This document shows, one piece after another, positions 1 through 8,519 of a DNA stretch of 64,000 nt. The translations under genes were made by a program, and so were the position numbers. Under the pieces are notes generated by a model. It saw only the letters and a list, made by a program, of their open reading frames with translations, ran no database searches and had not been told where the DNA came from. Source of the DNA: Gluconacetobacter sacchari (GTDB taxonomy: Bacteria > Pseudomonadota > Alphaproteobacteria > Acetobacterales > Acetobacteraceae); contig NZ_JABEQJ010000014.1 in NCBI RefSeq assembly GCF_014174255.1, positions 1-64,000 on the forward strand, written 5' to 3'. Position 1 is the first letter of the stretch. Each line of letters begins with the position of its first letter.

Positions 1-144
1 GTAGATCATCGGCTTGTCGTAGACCGGCAGCAACTGCTTGCTGGCCGCAAGCGTCATGGGGTGCAGGCGCGTGCCCGATCCGCCCGCCAGCAGGATGCCC
101 TTCATCGGGGGCTCGGTGTCCGGCGTGTCCGCGATCATGCTCAT
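1..144 (-). CDS. rfbA: Glucose-1-phosphate thymidylyltransferase, N-terminal part (runs off the window)
   Basis: Only the first 48 codons are present. They include [14 protein letters not shown] and [13 protein letters not shown], the nucleotide-binding loop and substrate segment of RmlA/RfbA, which makes dTDP-glucose from dTTP and glucose-1-phosphate. The ATG at 144 overlaps the rfbB stop as ATGA, so the two are translationally coupled. A second in-frame ATG at 105 begins at MKGILLAGG, where most family members start. The 13-residue extension makes the exact start uncertain. Product and order with rfbB are secure. Confidence 0.93.
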   Translation of the reverse strand, partial: MSMIADTPDTEPPMKGILLAGGSGTRLHPMTLAASKQLLPVYDKPMIY

Positions 145-1211
145 GGCGTGCCCTCCGCCGGGGCCATGCCCAGGCGCTTCGTGCTGTCATGCCGGTCCTG
201 GAGCGCGGTCCACCAGTCCCGATGCTCCAGATACCATTGGATCGTGCGGCGCAGCCCAGTTTCGAAATCATGACGGGGGCGCCAGCCCAGCGCCGTCTCG
301 GCGCGAGAGGGGTCGATCTCGTAGCGGAAATCATGCCCCGGCCGGTCGGTGACGTAATGGATCAGCCGCGCGCGCGGCCCGGCCGGATCGGGGCGCAATT
401 CGTCCAGGATCGCGCAGATGGTCCGAACGACCTGGATGTTGCTGCGCGGCTGCCGCGCGCCGATGGCGTAGGTCTCGCCCGGCCGGGCGCGCTCCAGCGC
501 CAGGACCAGGGCTTCGGCATGATCGTCGACGAACAGCCAGTCGCGCATGTTGCTGCCGTCGCCATAGACGGGCAGCGGGTGCCCCGCGATGGCGTTGATC
601 GTCACCAGCGGGATCAGCTTCTCGGGGAAGTGCCAGAAACCGTAATTGTTGGTGGTGTTGGTTACGAAGGTCGGCAGCCCGTATGTATGCTGCCATGCCC
701 GCACCAGATGGTCCGACGCCGCCTTGGACGCCGAATAGGGGCTGCGCGGGTCATAGGGCGTGTCCTCGGTAAAGGACGGATCGCCCGGCTGCAACGTGCC
801 GAACACCTCGTCGGTCGAGATGTGATGGAAGCGAAAGCGCTCCCGCCGCGCCGCGTCCAGTCCCGACCAGTAGTCCCGGGCCGCGTCCAGCAGGGTGAAC
901 GTGCCCAGCACATTGGTCGTCATGAACACGCCGGGGCCGTCGATCGAGCGGTCGACATGGCTCTCGGCCGCCAGATGCATCACCGCGTCCGGCTGATGGG
1001 CCGCGAAAAGGGCCCGCATCGCCGCCCCGTCGGTGATGTCGGCCCGGACATGCAGGTAGCGCGGATCCGCCGCGACGGCGGCCGTCGAGTCCCGGGTCGC
1101 GGCATAGGTCATGGCATCGATATTGACGACGGAATGGGGGGTGGCTCCGATCAGATGCCGTACTACCGCCGAACCGATGAAACCGCACCCGCCTGTTACG
1201 AGTATACGCAC
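141..1211 (-). CDS. rfbB: dTDP-glucose 4,6-dehydratase
   Basis: 356 residues, the usual length for RmlB, the second enzyme of dTDP-L-rhamnose synthesis (dTDP-glucose to dTDP-4-keto-6-deoxyglucose). The N-terminus has the Rossmann NAD motif TGGCGFIGS. The catalytic pieces STDEVFG (Thr-Asp-Glu) and YSASKAASD (YxxxK) are present. The start is a GTG at 1211, directly before RILVTGG, with a purine-rich AGGCGAGG upstream. It is followed by rfbA with a 4-base overlap. It sits next to the capsule genes, so it probably feeds surface-polysaccharide assembly, though rhamnose use is an inference. Confidence 0.95.
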   Translation of the reverse strand: MRILVTGGCGFIGSAVVRHLIGATPHSVVNIDAMTYAATRDSTAAVAADPRYLHVRADITDGAAMRALFAAHQPDAVMHLAAESHVDRSIDGPGVFMTTNVLGTFTLLDAARDYWSGLDAARRERFRFHHISTDEVFGTLQPGDPSFTEDTPYDPRSPYSASKAASDHLVRAWQHTYGLPTFVTNTTNNYGFWHFPEKLIPLVTINAIAGHPLPVYGDGSNMRDWLFVDDHAEALVLALERARPGETYAIGARQPRSNIQVVRTICAILDELRPDPAGPRARLIHYVTDRPGHDFRYEIDPSRAETALGWRPRHDFETGLRRTIQWYLEHRDWWTALQDRHDSTKRLGMAPAEGTP

Positions 1212-1534
1212 ACGCCTGCCTCGCCTGTTGACGCGATCATGCTACAATCAAAAAATCATGTCGCAAGAAAATAAATGTCATGAGATGTTTCATCGGGTTT
1301 ATTTTTCCGGAATCGAAATTTTTATTATTTATTTAACCTTGGCATGTTTTGGGATGAGAAGAGCCGTTCTTCGATCGCAGCGGATGGTTATTGTATTTCT
1401 CCTGGCGCCGGGTCCGGTCCCTGTCATGCATCGCACGAGAACGGCTTCGGCCGTCATGCTCGCTTCTGACTGAAACGGCTGCCATCGTGACGAGTTGCGC
1501 GATCGGGGCGGCAAAGGCCGAAGCCGCCGCCCCG
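1212..1534. other. AT-rich intergenic region upstream of rfbB
   Basis: This 323-base gap separates the 3' end of the sulfatase-like gene from the rfbB start. About 1240-1400 is far richer in A and T than the rest of the window, with runs such as TTTTTATTATTTATTTAA near 1319-1336. No convincing coding frame, tRNA or terminator was seen. It probably holds the rfbBA promoter. Confidence 0.5.
1239..1266 (-). promoter_or_regulatory. Possible promoter of rfbBA
   Basis: On the minus strand TTGCGA (1266-1261) and TAGCAT (1244-1239) are separated by 16 bases and lie about 30 bases before the rfbB GTG. They fall in a conspicuously AT-rich stretch. Resemblance to a housekeeping promoter is moderate and no start site is known. 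Confidence 0.3.
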
Positions 1535-3061
1535 TCAGAACCGTCGCCCCGCGGCCGAGAGGCGGTCGGCCGCACGCGGCGCGCGCGGCATGGGAGCATG
1601 CTCCGCCAGACATTCGGCAAGGGCGCGACCGACCTGATCGACGCGGATATCGCAGCGTCCCGCTGCCGCGCGCGTGCGGTCCAGGATGAAATAATCGGTC
1701 GACGCGCCGATATGCGCGCCGTCGTTGAGCAGGATGGGCAGGCTGGGCTGATGGTCGCCATAGAGGGCGAAGATGCCGCCATCCTCGTTCAGCCAGCGGG
1801 AGCCCGCGAGCTGGCCGATCATCCGGTCGGTACCCATCAGACCGTCCAGATACCCGCCCAGCATCGGAGCGAAGGGGCTGTCGGTCGTCGCCTGGGCGGA
1901 CCAGGGACCATGATTGGCGACCGTGACGGCGAACACAAAGACGGGCCGGGCCTGGCGGTCGATGAAATCGTTGATCCAGGCGCCCAGCACCTCGTCGGCG
2001 ACCAGTTCGCCGCGTCGGGCCTCAAAGGCCTCGCCGCCGACGAAATGATCGAACCCGAGATTGGGCATGACCTTGTGCCGGCCATAGAACCGGCGGTCAT
2101 AGGGATGCACGCACACCGTCAGATAGCCCGCCTGCCGCATGCGGGCGGCCAGCGTGTCCAGCGGCCGGCGCGCGAAGGAATAATAGGGATTGAAGCGGTC
2201 CAGCCCCAGCGCGGCGGACGACACCCCGCTGATGGCCGCGAATTCGCTGCGCGTGGTGTTGGCCCCCCAGGAATCGACATCGACGCGGCCATGGCGGCAG
2301 GCCCGGGCGCGACAGGCCTGGTAGTGCATCAGGGGCGAGGGCAGGGCCGGGTCCAGCCGGCCGATATCGAAGAAGGACTCGGCCTGGACCAGCAGGACCG
2401 GGGGCTTGTCCGGCGGCGCGGTCACGATGCCGAAATGGCATGCGGCCTGCCGGGCCGGCCGTTCCTGGCGCGAGCAGACCGTGTGGGCGGCGAAGCTGCC
2501 CAGCATGCCGAGTGTCTTCGCATCCTCGACCGGGTCGCCGCTGGGGCGCAGCAGCCGGATCACGCGCGCCATGACGTTCAGCGACGGCCGCCAGAAATAG
2601 GCGGCGATCGGCACGATCAGCAATAACGCCCCGACGAGCCGCGACAGCACCGGATCGCCAGGCATGGACGGAGGCTCGATGGAAAACAGCGCCGCCGTCG
2701 CCACGACCAGCAGGCCGCCGATGCCGTAGAAGAGGGCGGGATGGACATAGGGCAGATAGAATTTCGGATGGGTGAAGACCAGCAGGAGTTCACTGGCATC
2801 GGCGAACACGATCGGTTCGCGCAGGACCTCGCGCTTGGTATGGTCGGCCAGCAGCAATCCGGCGGCCAGCACCACCCACAGCAGCGCCGACGAGACCGGG
2901 CGCCCGGTCAGCAGCGCAAGCGAGAGCCACAGGATGATGGCGACCGCCACGTCGGGCAGGTCGTTCCATAGCGGCCTGAACGGCCGGCCGCTGGTTATCC
3001 GGAGGATAACGAGTGCGAGGATCGCCAGACCGGCGACGGCGGCGATGGCCCAGTGCTGCAT
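1535..3061 (-). CDS. Membrane-anchored sulfatase-fold (LtaS/MdoB-like) enzyme
   Basis: 508 residues from the ATG at 3061 (MQHWAIAAVAGL), preceded by AGGGGA. A longer in-frame start at 3181 adds an arginine-rich, unlikely N-terminus. The first ~200 residues contain several hydrophobic segments. The C-terminal part is an alkaline-phosphatase/sulfatase fold: LLVQAESFFDI, NTTRSEFAAISG (likely catalytic Thr), and LYGDHQPSLP near the end. Such enzymes transfer phosphoglycerol or phosphoethanolamine onto glycans or lipids in the periplasm. It may decorate the surface polysaccharide made by neighbouring genes. Substrate cannot be told from sequence. Confidence 0.75.
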   Translation of the reverse strand: MQHWAIAAVAGLAILALVILRITSGRPFRPLWNDLPDVAVAIILWLSLALLTGRPVSSALLWVVLAAGLLLADHTKREVLREPIVFADASELLLVFTHPKFYLPYVHPALFYGIGGLLVVATAALFSIEPPSMPGDPVLSRLVGALLLIVPIAAYFWRPSLNVMARVIRLLRPSGDPVEDAKTLGMLGSFAAHTVCSRQERPARQAACHFGIVTAPPDKPPVLLVQAESFFDIGRLDPALPSPLMHYQACRARACRHGRVDVDSWGANTTRSEFAAISGVSSAALGLDRFNPYYSFARRPLDTLAARMRQAGYLTVCVHPYDRRFYGRHKVMPNLGFDHFVGGEAFEARRGELVADEVLGAWINDFIDRQARPVFVFAVTVANHGPWSAQATTDSPFAPMLGGYLDGLMGTDRMIGQLAGSRWLNEDGGIFALYGDHQPSLPILLNDGAHIGASTDYFILDRTRAAAGRCDIRVDQVGRALAECLAEHAPMPRAPRAADRLSAAGRRF

Positions 3062-3305
3062 CCTAGTCCCCTGTCGTCCGAGCACGGCGCGACCTGGGCA
3101 AATGTCGCGTCCTGGCTGTCGGGATCGTGCTCGGCAAAATTGCGGTTCTCGTCGCCAGATGATCGATGGGGCATGTCTCATACAGACAAGACGGAATTTG
3201 TGCCATGCCGGATGATCCGACCGGACTGCCGCACCATGAACGGCAAGCGTGGCATCGGTGTGGCGGGCGGCGCGGGTGGGCCGTCCGGTCTTTCTGGAGG
3301 TTCAG

Positions 3306-4313
3306 ATGCGTATTCTCGTGACCGGCTCGGCCGGATTTATCGGGTTTCATGTGGCCCGGCGATTGCTGGAGGACGGATGCACGGTCATCGGTATCGACGG
3401 CATGACCGATTATTACGACGTTTCGTTGAAGCGGCAGCGCCATGCCATCCTGCAAGCGCACGACAATTTCACCGCCCATGAAGTCATGATGCAGGACGCG
3501 GAGGCGCTGGAGGTGGTCTTCGCGCGGGCGGAGCCGGAAATGGTCATCCACCTCGCGGCCCAGGCGGGCGTGCGCTACAGTCTCGAAGCCCCCGGCACCT
3601 ATATCGGCTCCAACATCGTCGGCACCTCCACGCTGCTGGAAGCGCTCCGCCGGCATCGGCCCCTTCATTTCATGATGGCATCCACCTCCTCGGTCTACGG
3701 GGCGAACGCGCTATTGCCGTTTTCCGAGGCTCATCGATGCGATCATCCCCTCAGCCTGTACGCGGCGACCAAGAAGGCGACCGAGGACCTGGCGCATGCC
3801 TATGCCTATAACTGGACAATTCCGACCACGGTCTTCCGGTTCTTCACCGTCTACGGCCCGTGGGGGCGGCCGGACATGGCGCTCTTCAAGTTCATCGCCG
3901 ACATGTACGCCGGCAAGCCGATCGATGTGTACAATAACGGCGATATGGCGCGCGATTTCACCTATATCGACGATCTGGTCGAGGCCGTCCGCCTGCTCTC
4001 CCGCGTGCCGCCCCGCAGGGCGGGCGAGGCCGATCCGGGGGCCAGCCCCGTGGCGCCCTATCGCGTGGTCAATATCGGCAACAGCCAGCCCGTCAGTCTC
4101 ATGGCGTTCATCGAGGCGATCGAAAACGCGACCGGCCTGACATGCGTGCGCCGTTATCTGCCGATGCAGCCCGGTGACGTGCCGCGCACCTGGGCCGACT
4201 GTTCCGCCCTTCTGGCGCTGACCGGCTTCCGCCCCTCGACACCGCTCCAGGCGGGCGTCGACGCGTTCGTCGCCTGGTACAGGACCCATTACGCGGCGTC
4301 CCTCCAGCAATGA
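3306..4313 (+). CDS. NAD-dependent nucleotide-sugar epimerase (UDP-glucuronate 4-epimerase type)
   Basis: 335 residues from ATG 3306, placed by GGAGG seven bases upstream. An upstream in-frame start at 3249 lacks a site. The protein has the Rossmann motif TGSAGFIGFHVARRLL, MASTSSVYG and YAATKKATEDLAHAYAYNW (catalytic YxxxK). DYYDVSLKRQR near residue 40 and VRYSLEAPGTYIGSNIVGT are typical of UDP-glucuronate 4-epimerases (LspL/GalE-like). It probably makes UDP-galacturonate for capsule or LPS. It is transcribed divergently from the sulfatase-like gene and upstream of the capsule locus. Exact sugar specificity is inferred. Confidence 0.85.
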   Translation: MRILVTGSAGFIGFHVARRLLEDGCTVIGIDGMTDYYDVSLKRQRHAILQAHDNFTAHEVMMQDAEALEVVFARAEPEMVIHLAAQAGVRYSLEAPGTYIGSNIVGTSTLLEALRRHRPLHFMMASTSSVYGANALLPFSEAHRCDHPLSLYAATKKATEDLAHAYAYNWTIPTTVFRFFTVYGPWGRPDMALFKFIADMYAGKPIDVYNNGDMARDFTYIDDLVEAVRLLSRVPPRRAGEADPGASPVAPYRVVNIGNSQPVSLMAFIEAIENATGLTCVRRYLPMQPGDVPRTWADCSALLALTGFRPSTPLQAGVDAFVAWYRTHYAASLQQ

Positions 4314-4432
4314 CGCCATTGTTCGCAACGGACGATTTTTCGTGTCGGGGCAGACATGCTACCAGCCTGCCGGGATCGGGGGGTTAATATGCTGACAGGA
4401 ACAGTCCGGGGCGTCGGGGGCGGATACCGCGC

Positions 4433-6124
4433 ATGACGACATTACTGCGGATACCGCCTTTCCACCGGTCCATCCCTGTCCTGGCCCGCCGCTGCGGCCC
4501 GACGCCGCCCCCGTTTCCCGTCGCGGAGTCCGAGCGCGCGCAACTGGCCGGGCAGATCCGGCGCGAGCGGGTCGGCGGCAGCTTCTGGGCACCGCGTCCC
4601 GAACATGTTCGTCCGATCCTGGTCGTGCTGTCCGGCAAAGGACGCGAACGCCGGCATGTCGCGGCCCTGCTGGAACAGGTACTGGCGGCGCATGACGCGC
4701 GCGATGTCCTGCTGGTGCGGCGGGGGCCATGCCGGCCGACCGCCGCGCTGGCGCGGCGACTCGGCATCGCGCATGTGCCGTGGGAGCGCGATCCCCATGC
4801 ATTGCTGGACGGCGCGGTGCGCGTGTATGCCGACGCCGTGGGGGATATCGTCCGCCTGACGGCCCTGCGCGGCGTGCCCGCCATCCTGTTCGGGCCGGGG
4901 GGCATGCTGGACGATCAGGGAGAGGCGCCCTTCCTGCGCGCCGACGTGCTGGCGGATATCCTCGACCGCACGGCCTACCACAGTCCGTTTACCTCCGCCC
5001 CGATCCCGTGCGCCGAGGCGATCGCGTTGCTGGCCGACTGGCGGCGCACCATCGCCGTCAACCGCCAGGTCGGGGCCTGTCTGGGCATGTCGCGATGGAA
5101 ACGGCGGCGGATCGCCGATTTCCTGGCGACGGCACCCGGCGCGCCGCCCTTTCTCCAGGATTTCCGTCCCGGTCTGCCGGGCGCCGTGGCCGTCTGGGCA
5201 ACCCGCCAGCCGCCAGGGCTGGAGCAGGCGGCGCGCGCGTGCGGGACGCCCGTCTGGCGCGTCGAGGACGGCTTCGTCCGCTCCATCGGGCTGGGCAGCG
5301 CGCTGATGCCGCCCTCCTCGATCACCATCGACACGCGGGGCATCTATTACGACCCGGCGCGGGAGAGCGACCTGGAGCATATCCTGGCGACCGCCGCCTT
5401 TCCCCCGGCGCTGCGTGCCCGCGCCGCGCGGCTGGTCGACTCGCTGGTCCGGCTGGGCATTTCCAAATACGGCGCCACCCGCGCGGACCATGCGGCCGAA
5501 TCGTGGGATACCGGCGGACGGCGGACGATCCTGGTGCCCGGACAGGTGGCGGACGACCAGTCGGTGCGGTGCGGCGGCGGCCGGATCGGGGGCAACCTGG
5601 AATTGTTGCAGGCCGTCCGGGACCATAATCCTGACGCGTTCATCGTCTACAGGCCGCACCCGGATGTCGAGGCGACTCACCGATTGGGCCATATGGACGA
5701 TTCCCTTGTCATGCGACTGGCCGACCGGATCGATCGGGGGGGCGCGATTCTCGATACGATCGCCCGGGTGGACGAGGTGCATACCCTGACCTCGCTCGCG
5801 GGGTTCGAGGCTCTTATGCGCGGACGGCGGGTTGTGACATATGGCGTCCCGTTCTATGCGGGGTGGGGCCTCACGGTGGATCTGGGGGATGTTCCCGCAC
5901 GCCGGACACGGCGCCTGTCCCTGGAAGACCTCGTTGCCGGAGTGCTGATCCTGTTTCCGCGTTATCTCGATCCGCTCACCCGACTGCCATGCGGGCCGGA
6001 GATCCTGATCGACCGATTGCAGACCCCCGATCTCTGGCGGCCGACACCCTGGATGCGCGCGCTGGCCGTGCAGACGGCATTGCGCAAGGCCTGGGCCCGG
6101 CTACGCACGGTCCGGGCGGCATGA
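4433..6124 (+). CDS. KpsC-like capsule polysaccharide (beta-Kdo) transferase, with shortened first repeat
   Basis: 563 residues. The C-terminal ~350 residues match the KpsC/LipA family that builds the poly-Kdo linker on the lipid anchor of group 2 capsules: VWRVEDGFVRSIGLG, SITIDTRGIYYDP, ILVPGQVADDQS, FIVYRPHPDVE and, at the end, RYLDPLTRLPCGPEILIDRL. The segment near residues 180-210 (YHSPFTSAPIPCAEAIALL) looks like the same end-of-repeat motif. The N-terminal ~200 residues are therefore probably a reduced copy of the first repeat found in full-length (~670 residue) KpsC. ATG 4433 follows GGGGGCGG. The stop overlaps the next ATG (ATGA). Confidence 0.85.
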   Translation: MTTLLRIPPFHRSIPVLARRCGPTPPPFPVAESERAQLAGQIRRERVGGSFWAPRPEHVRPILVVLSGKGRERRHVAALLEQVLAAHDARDVLLVRRGPCRPTAALARRLGIAHVPWERDPHALLDGAVRVYADAVGDIVRLTALRGVPAILFGPGGMLDDQGEAPFLRADVLADILDRTAYHSPFTSAPIPCAEAIALLADWRRTIAVNRQVGACLGMSRWKRRRIADFLATAPGAPPFLQDFRPGLPGAVAVWATRQPPGLEQAARACGTPVWRVEDGFVRSIGLGSALMPPSSITIDTRGIYYDPARESDLEHILATAAFPPALRARAARLVDSLVRLGISKYGATRADHAAESWDTGGRRTILVPGQVADDQSVRCGGGRIGGNLELLQAVRDHNPDAFIVYRPHPDVEATHRLGHMDDSLVMRLADRIDRGGAILDTIARVDEVHTLTSLAGFEALMRGRRVVTYGVPFYAGWGLTVDLGDVPARRTRRLSLEDLVAGVLILFPRYLDPLTRLPCGPEILIDRLQTPDLWRPTPWMRALAVQTALRKAWARLRTVRAA

Positions 6125-7332
6125 CCGGCGGCCTGCGCCATCCCGTCCTGATGGATATCTCGCGCCTGCTCTCCCGCGCTGACAGCGCGGTACCGACCGG
6201 GATCGATCGCGTGGAACTGGAATATGCGCTGTATCTCATGCGCGTTCCCGCGTCGCAGGTCGCGTTCGTGGCCTATCATCCGGTCGGGCGGATCGGCATC
6301 CTGCCGCGTCGCGCGGCGGCATCGTTCCTGCGGGTCCTGGCGCGCGCCTGGGCAAGCGGGACGCGCCCGTCGCGCGCATCGTCGCTGCTGGCCGGCGCGC
6401 TGTTGCAGGCGGCGGCCTTCGGCGCGGTCGGCGATACGAAACACCGCCGGACATATCTCCTGCTGTCGCATCACCATCTGATGCGACAGGACGTGATCGC
6501 CGCGTTCCTGAAGCGGGCACATGCCGCGATGGCGGTCATGGTCCATGACCTGATCCCGATCGAATATCCCGAATATGCCCGGCCCACCGAACCCGACCGC
6601 CATCGCCGGCGCATGGACACAGTGGGCCGGCTGGCGGAAAGCGTGATCGTGCCGTCCCGGCCGGTGGGAGACTCCCTGCGGCATTATCTGGCGCCGCGCG
6701 GGCATTGCCCGCCGGTCAGCGTGGTGCATCACGGGTGCCTCGTTCCCTCCGGCATCCCGGCCTCAGCCGGCCCGCTGGCGCCCGACGCCCCTTACTTCGT
6801 CATCCTGGGCACCATCGAGCCGCGCAAGAATCATCTGCTACTGCTGAATCTCTGGCGCCAGATGGCGACCGAGGGCGGCTCGGCCCCGTTGCCGCATCTG
6901 GTGATCATCGGGCGGCGCGGGTGGGAAAACGAGAATATCCTGGACATGATCGAACGCTGCCCGGCGCTGCGGGGCATCGTGCATGAACATGCCACCCTGT
7001 CCGATCGCGGGGTCGCAGCCCTGATCGGCGGCGCGCGCGCCCTGCTGTTTCCATCCTTCGCCGAGGGGTTCGGCCTGCCGCTGCTGGAGGTCCTGGCGAT
7101 GGGCATCCCGTGCCTGTGCAGCGACCTGCCGGTCTTTCGCGAAATCGCCGGTGATTTCCCCGTCTATCTCGATCCCCTGGACGGGCCCGGCTGGCGGCGT
7201 GCGATCGCGGAATTGAGCGGGCATGACCGGCGGCCGGTCCCGGCCCCGTCATTCGCCGACTGGCCGACCCAGGTGGCGGCCGGCCTGGCGGCCCTGGGCG
7301 TGACGAACGGGAAGGTCGAGACGGCTTGCTGA
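6121..7332 (+). CDS. Glycosyltransferase family 4 protein
   Basis: 403 residues from the ATG at 6121, which overlaps the kpsC-like stop as ATGA. An in-frame extension back to 5863 lies inside the previous gene and is not used. The C-terminal half is a GT-B fold: YFVILGTIEPRKNHLLLL begins the donor domain and EGFGLPLLEVLAMGIPCLCSDLPVFREI is the family 4 nucleotide-sugar site (E-x7-E). It lies between KpsC-like and KpsS-like genes, so it probably extends the capsule repeat or linker. The sugar is unknown. Confidence 0.88.
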   Translation: MTGGLRHPVLMDISRLLSRADSAVPTGIDRVELEYALYLMRVPASQVAFVAYHPVGRIGILPRRAAASFLRVLARAWASGTRPSRASSLLAGALLQAAAFGAVGDTKHRRTYLLLSHHHLMRQDVIAAFLKRAHAAMAVMVHDLIPIEYPEYARPTEPDRHRRRMDTVGRLAESVIVPSRPVGDSLRHYLAPRGHCPPVSVVHHGCLVPSGIPASAGPLAPDAPYFVILGTIEPRKNHLLLLNLWRQMATEGGSAPLPHLVIIGRRGWENENILDMIERCPALRGIVHEHATLSDRGVAALIGGARALLFPSFAEGFGLPLLEVLAMGIPCLCSDLPVFREIAGDFPVYLDPLDGPGWRRAIAELSGHDRRPVPAPSFADWPTQVAAGLAALGVTNGKVETAC

Positions 7333-8519
7333 GTTTTCTGATGTTGCAGGGGAACGCCACACCGTTCTTCTCCGAACTGGCGATCGCGCTCCGGGCCGCC
7401 GGCCATCATGTCCGCCGCATCGCCTTCAATGGCGGCGATGTCGTCTTTTCCCACGACGCCACCTGGTTTCGCGGCCGCCAGGAGGCGCTGCCCGCCTTTC
7501 TCGAAAAGATCGTCGCCCAGGACAGGCCGGATGCGATCATCCTGTTCGGCGATTGCCGCCCGATCCACCTCGTGGCGACCGACATCGCCCGGGCGCACGG
7601 CATCGCCATCTGGGTGTTCGAGGAAGGCTATCTCAGGCCCGGCTGGATCACGCTGGAGCCGCACGGCGTCAACGGGTTTTCGGCCCTGCCGCGCGATGCC
7701 GACGCCATCCGCGAACGGGGCCGGGCCCCGTGGCCGGCCATGCACTACAACCCGCACCCCGATTTCCTGCGCCGCGCGGTCTATGACGTGTCCTATCACG
7801 GGCTGCGCGTGGCCCTGTCGGCGCTGTTTCCCCACGCGCGCTTCCATGCGGTGGTCAGCCCCTTCGTGGAATATGCGGGCTGGCTGCGGGACTGGGGCGG
7901 CCGTCTGGTCCGCAAGCCGAAACAGGCGCCCCTGCCGAGCGGTCCGTTCATGCTGGTGCCGATGCAACTGGATGGCGATTACCAGTTGCGGGTTCATTCC
8001 CCGTTCCGCAGCATGGCCGAGGCGCTGGAGCGTATCCTGGTCTCCTTCGCCACCCATGCGCCGCCATCGCTGTCGCTGCTCGTCCGCCGGCATCCGCTCG
8101 ATCCGCGCCTGACCGACTGGGAGGGGCTGATCGCCCGGCATGCCCGCGCGCTGGGCATCGCAACGCGGGTCCATTTCATGGCCGAAGGTCCGCTGGAGCC
8201 CGTCCTGGGCGCCAGCCAGGGGATCGTGACCGTCAACAGCACGGTCGGATTGCTGGCGCTGCGGCGCGACCGGCCGGTCAAGATCCTGGGCGAAGCCATC
8301 TATGATGTCGCGGGACTGACGTTCCAGGCCCCTCTGGACCGCTTCTGGCAGGAGGCGAGGCGGCCGGATGCCGAATTGCTGGATGCGTTCTGCCGCATGC
8401 TGATCCAGGAGGTCCTGGTCGAAGGCGATTTCTTCACCCCCGAAGGCCGCGCCCTCGCGGTCGAAGGCTCGGTGCGGCGGATCCTGTCCGCCTATTCCGA
8501 CAGGGCGCGGAGTGCCTGA
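7326..8519 (+). CDS. KpsS-like capsule polysaccharide (beta-Kdo) transferase
   Basis: 397 residues from a TTG at 7326. An in-frame ATG at 7341 (MLQGNATPFF) is the alternative. Signature stretches are QGNATPFFSELAIAL, FGDCRPIHLVATDIA, WVFEEGYLRPGWITLE and HPLDPRLTDW. These fit KpsS, which adds the first Kdo to the lysophosphatidylglycerol anchor in E. coli group 2 capsules. The start overlaps the glycosyltransferase stop by 7 bases. The last 28 bases overlap the 3' end of the convergent oxoamine synthase gene. Confidence 0.87.
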   Translation: MLSFLMLQGNATPFFSELAIALRAAGHHVRRIAFNGGDVVFSHDATWFRGRQEALPAFLEKIVAQDRPDAIILFGDCRPIHLVATDIARAHGIAIWVFEEGYLRPGWITLEPHGVNGFSALPRDADAIRERGRAPWPAMHYNPHPDFLRRAVYDVSYHGLRVALSALFPHARFHAVVSPFVEYAGWLRDWGGRLVRKPKQAPLPSGPFMLVPMQLDGDYQLRVHSPFRSMAEALERILVSFATHAPPSLSLLVRRHPLDPRLTDWEGLIARHARALGIATRVHFMAEGPLEPVLGASQGIVTVNSTVGLLALRRDRPVKILGEAIYDVAGLTFQAPLDRFWQEARRPDAELLDAFCRMLIQEVLVEGDFFTPEGRALAVEGSVRRILSAYSDRARSA

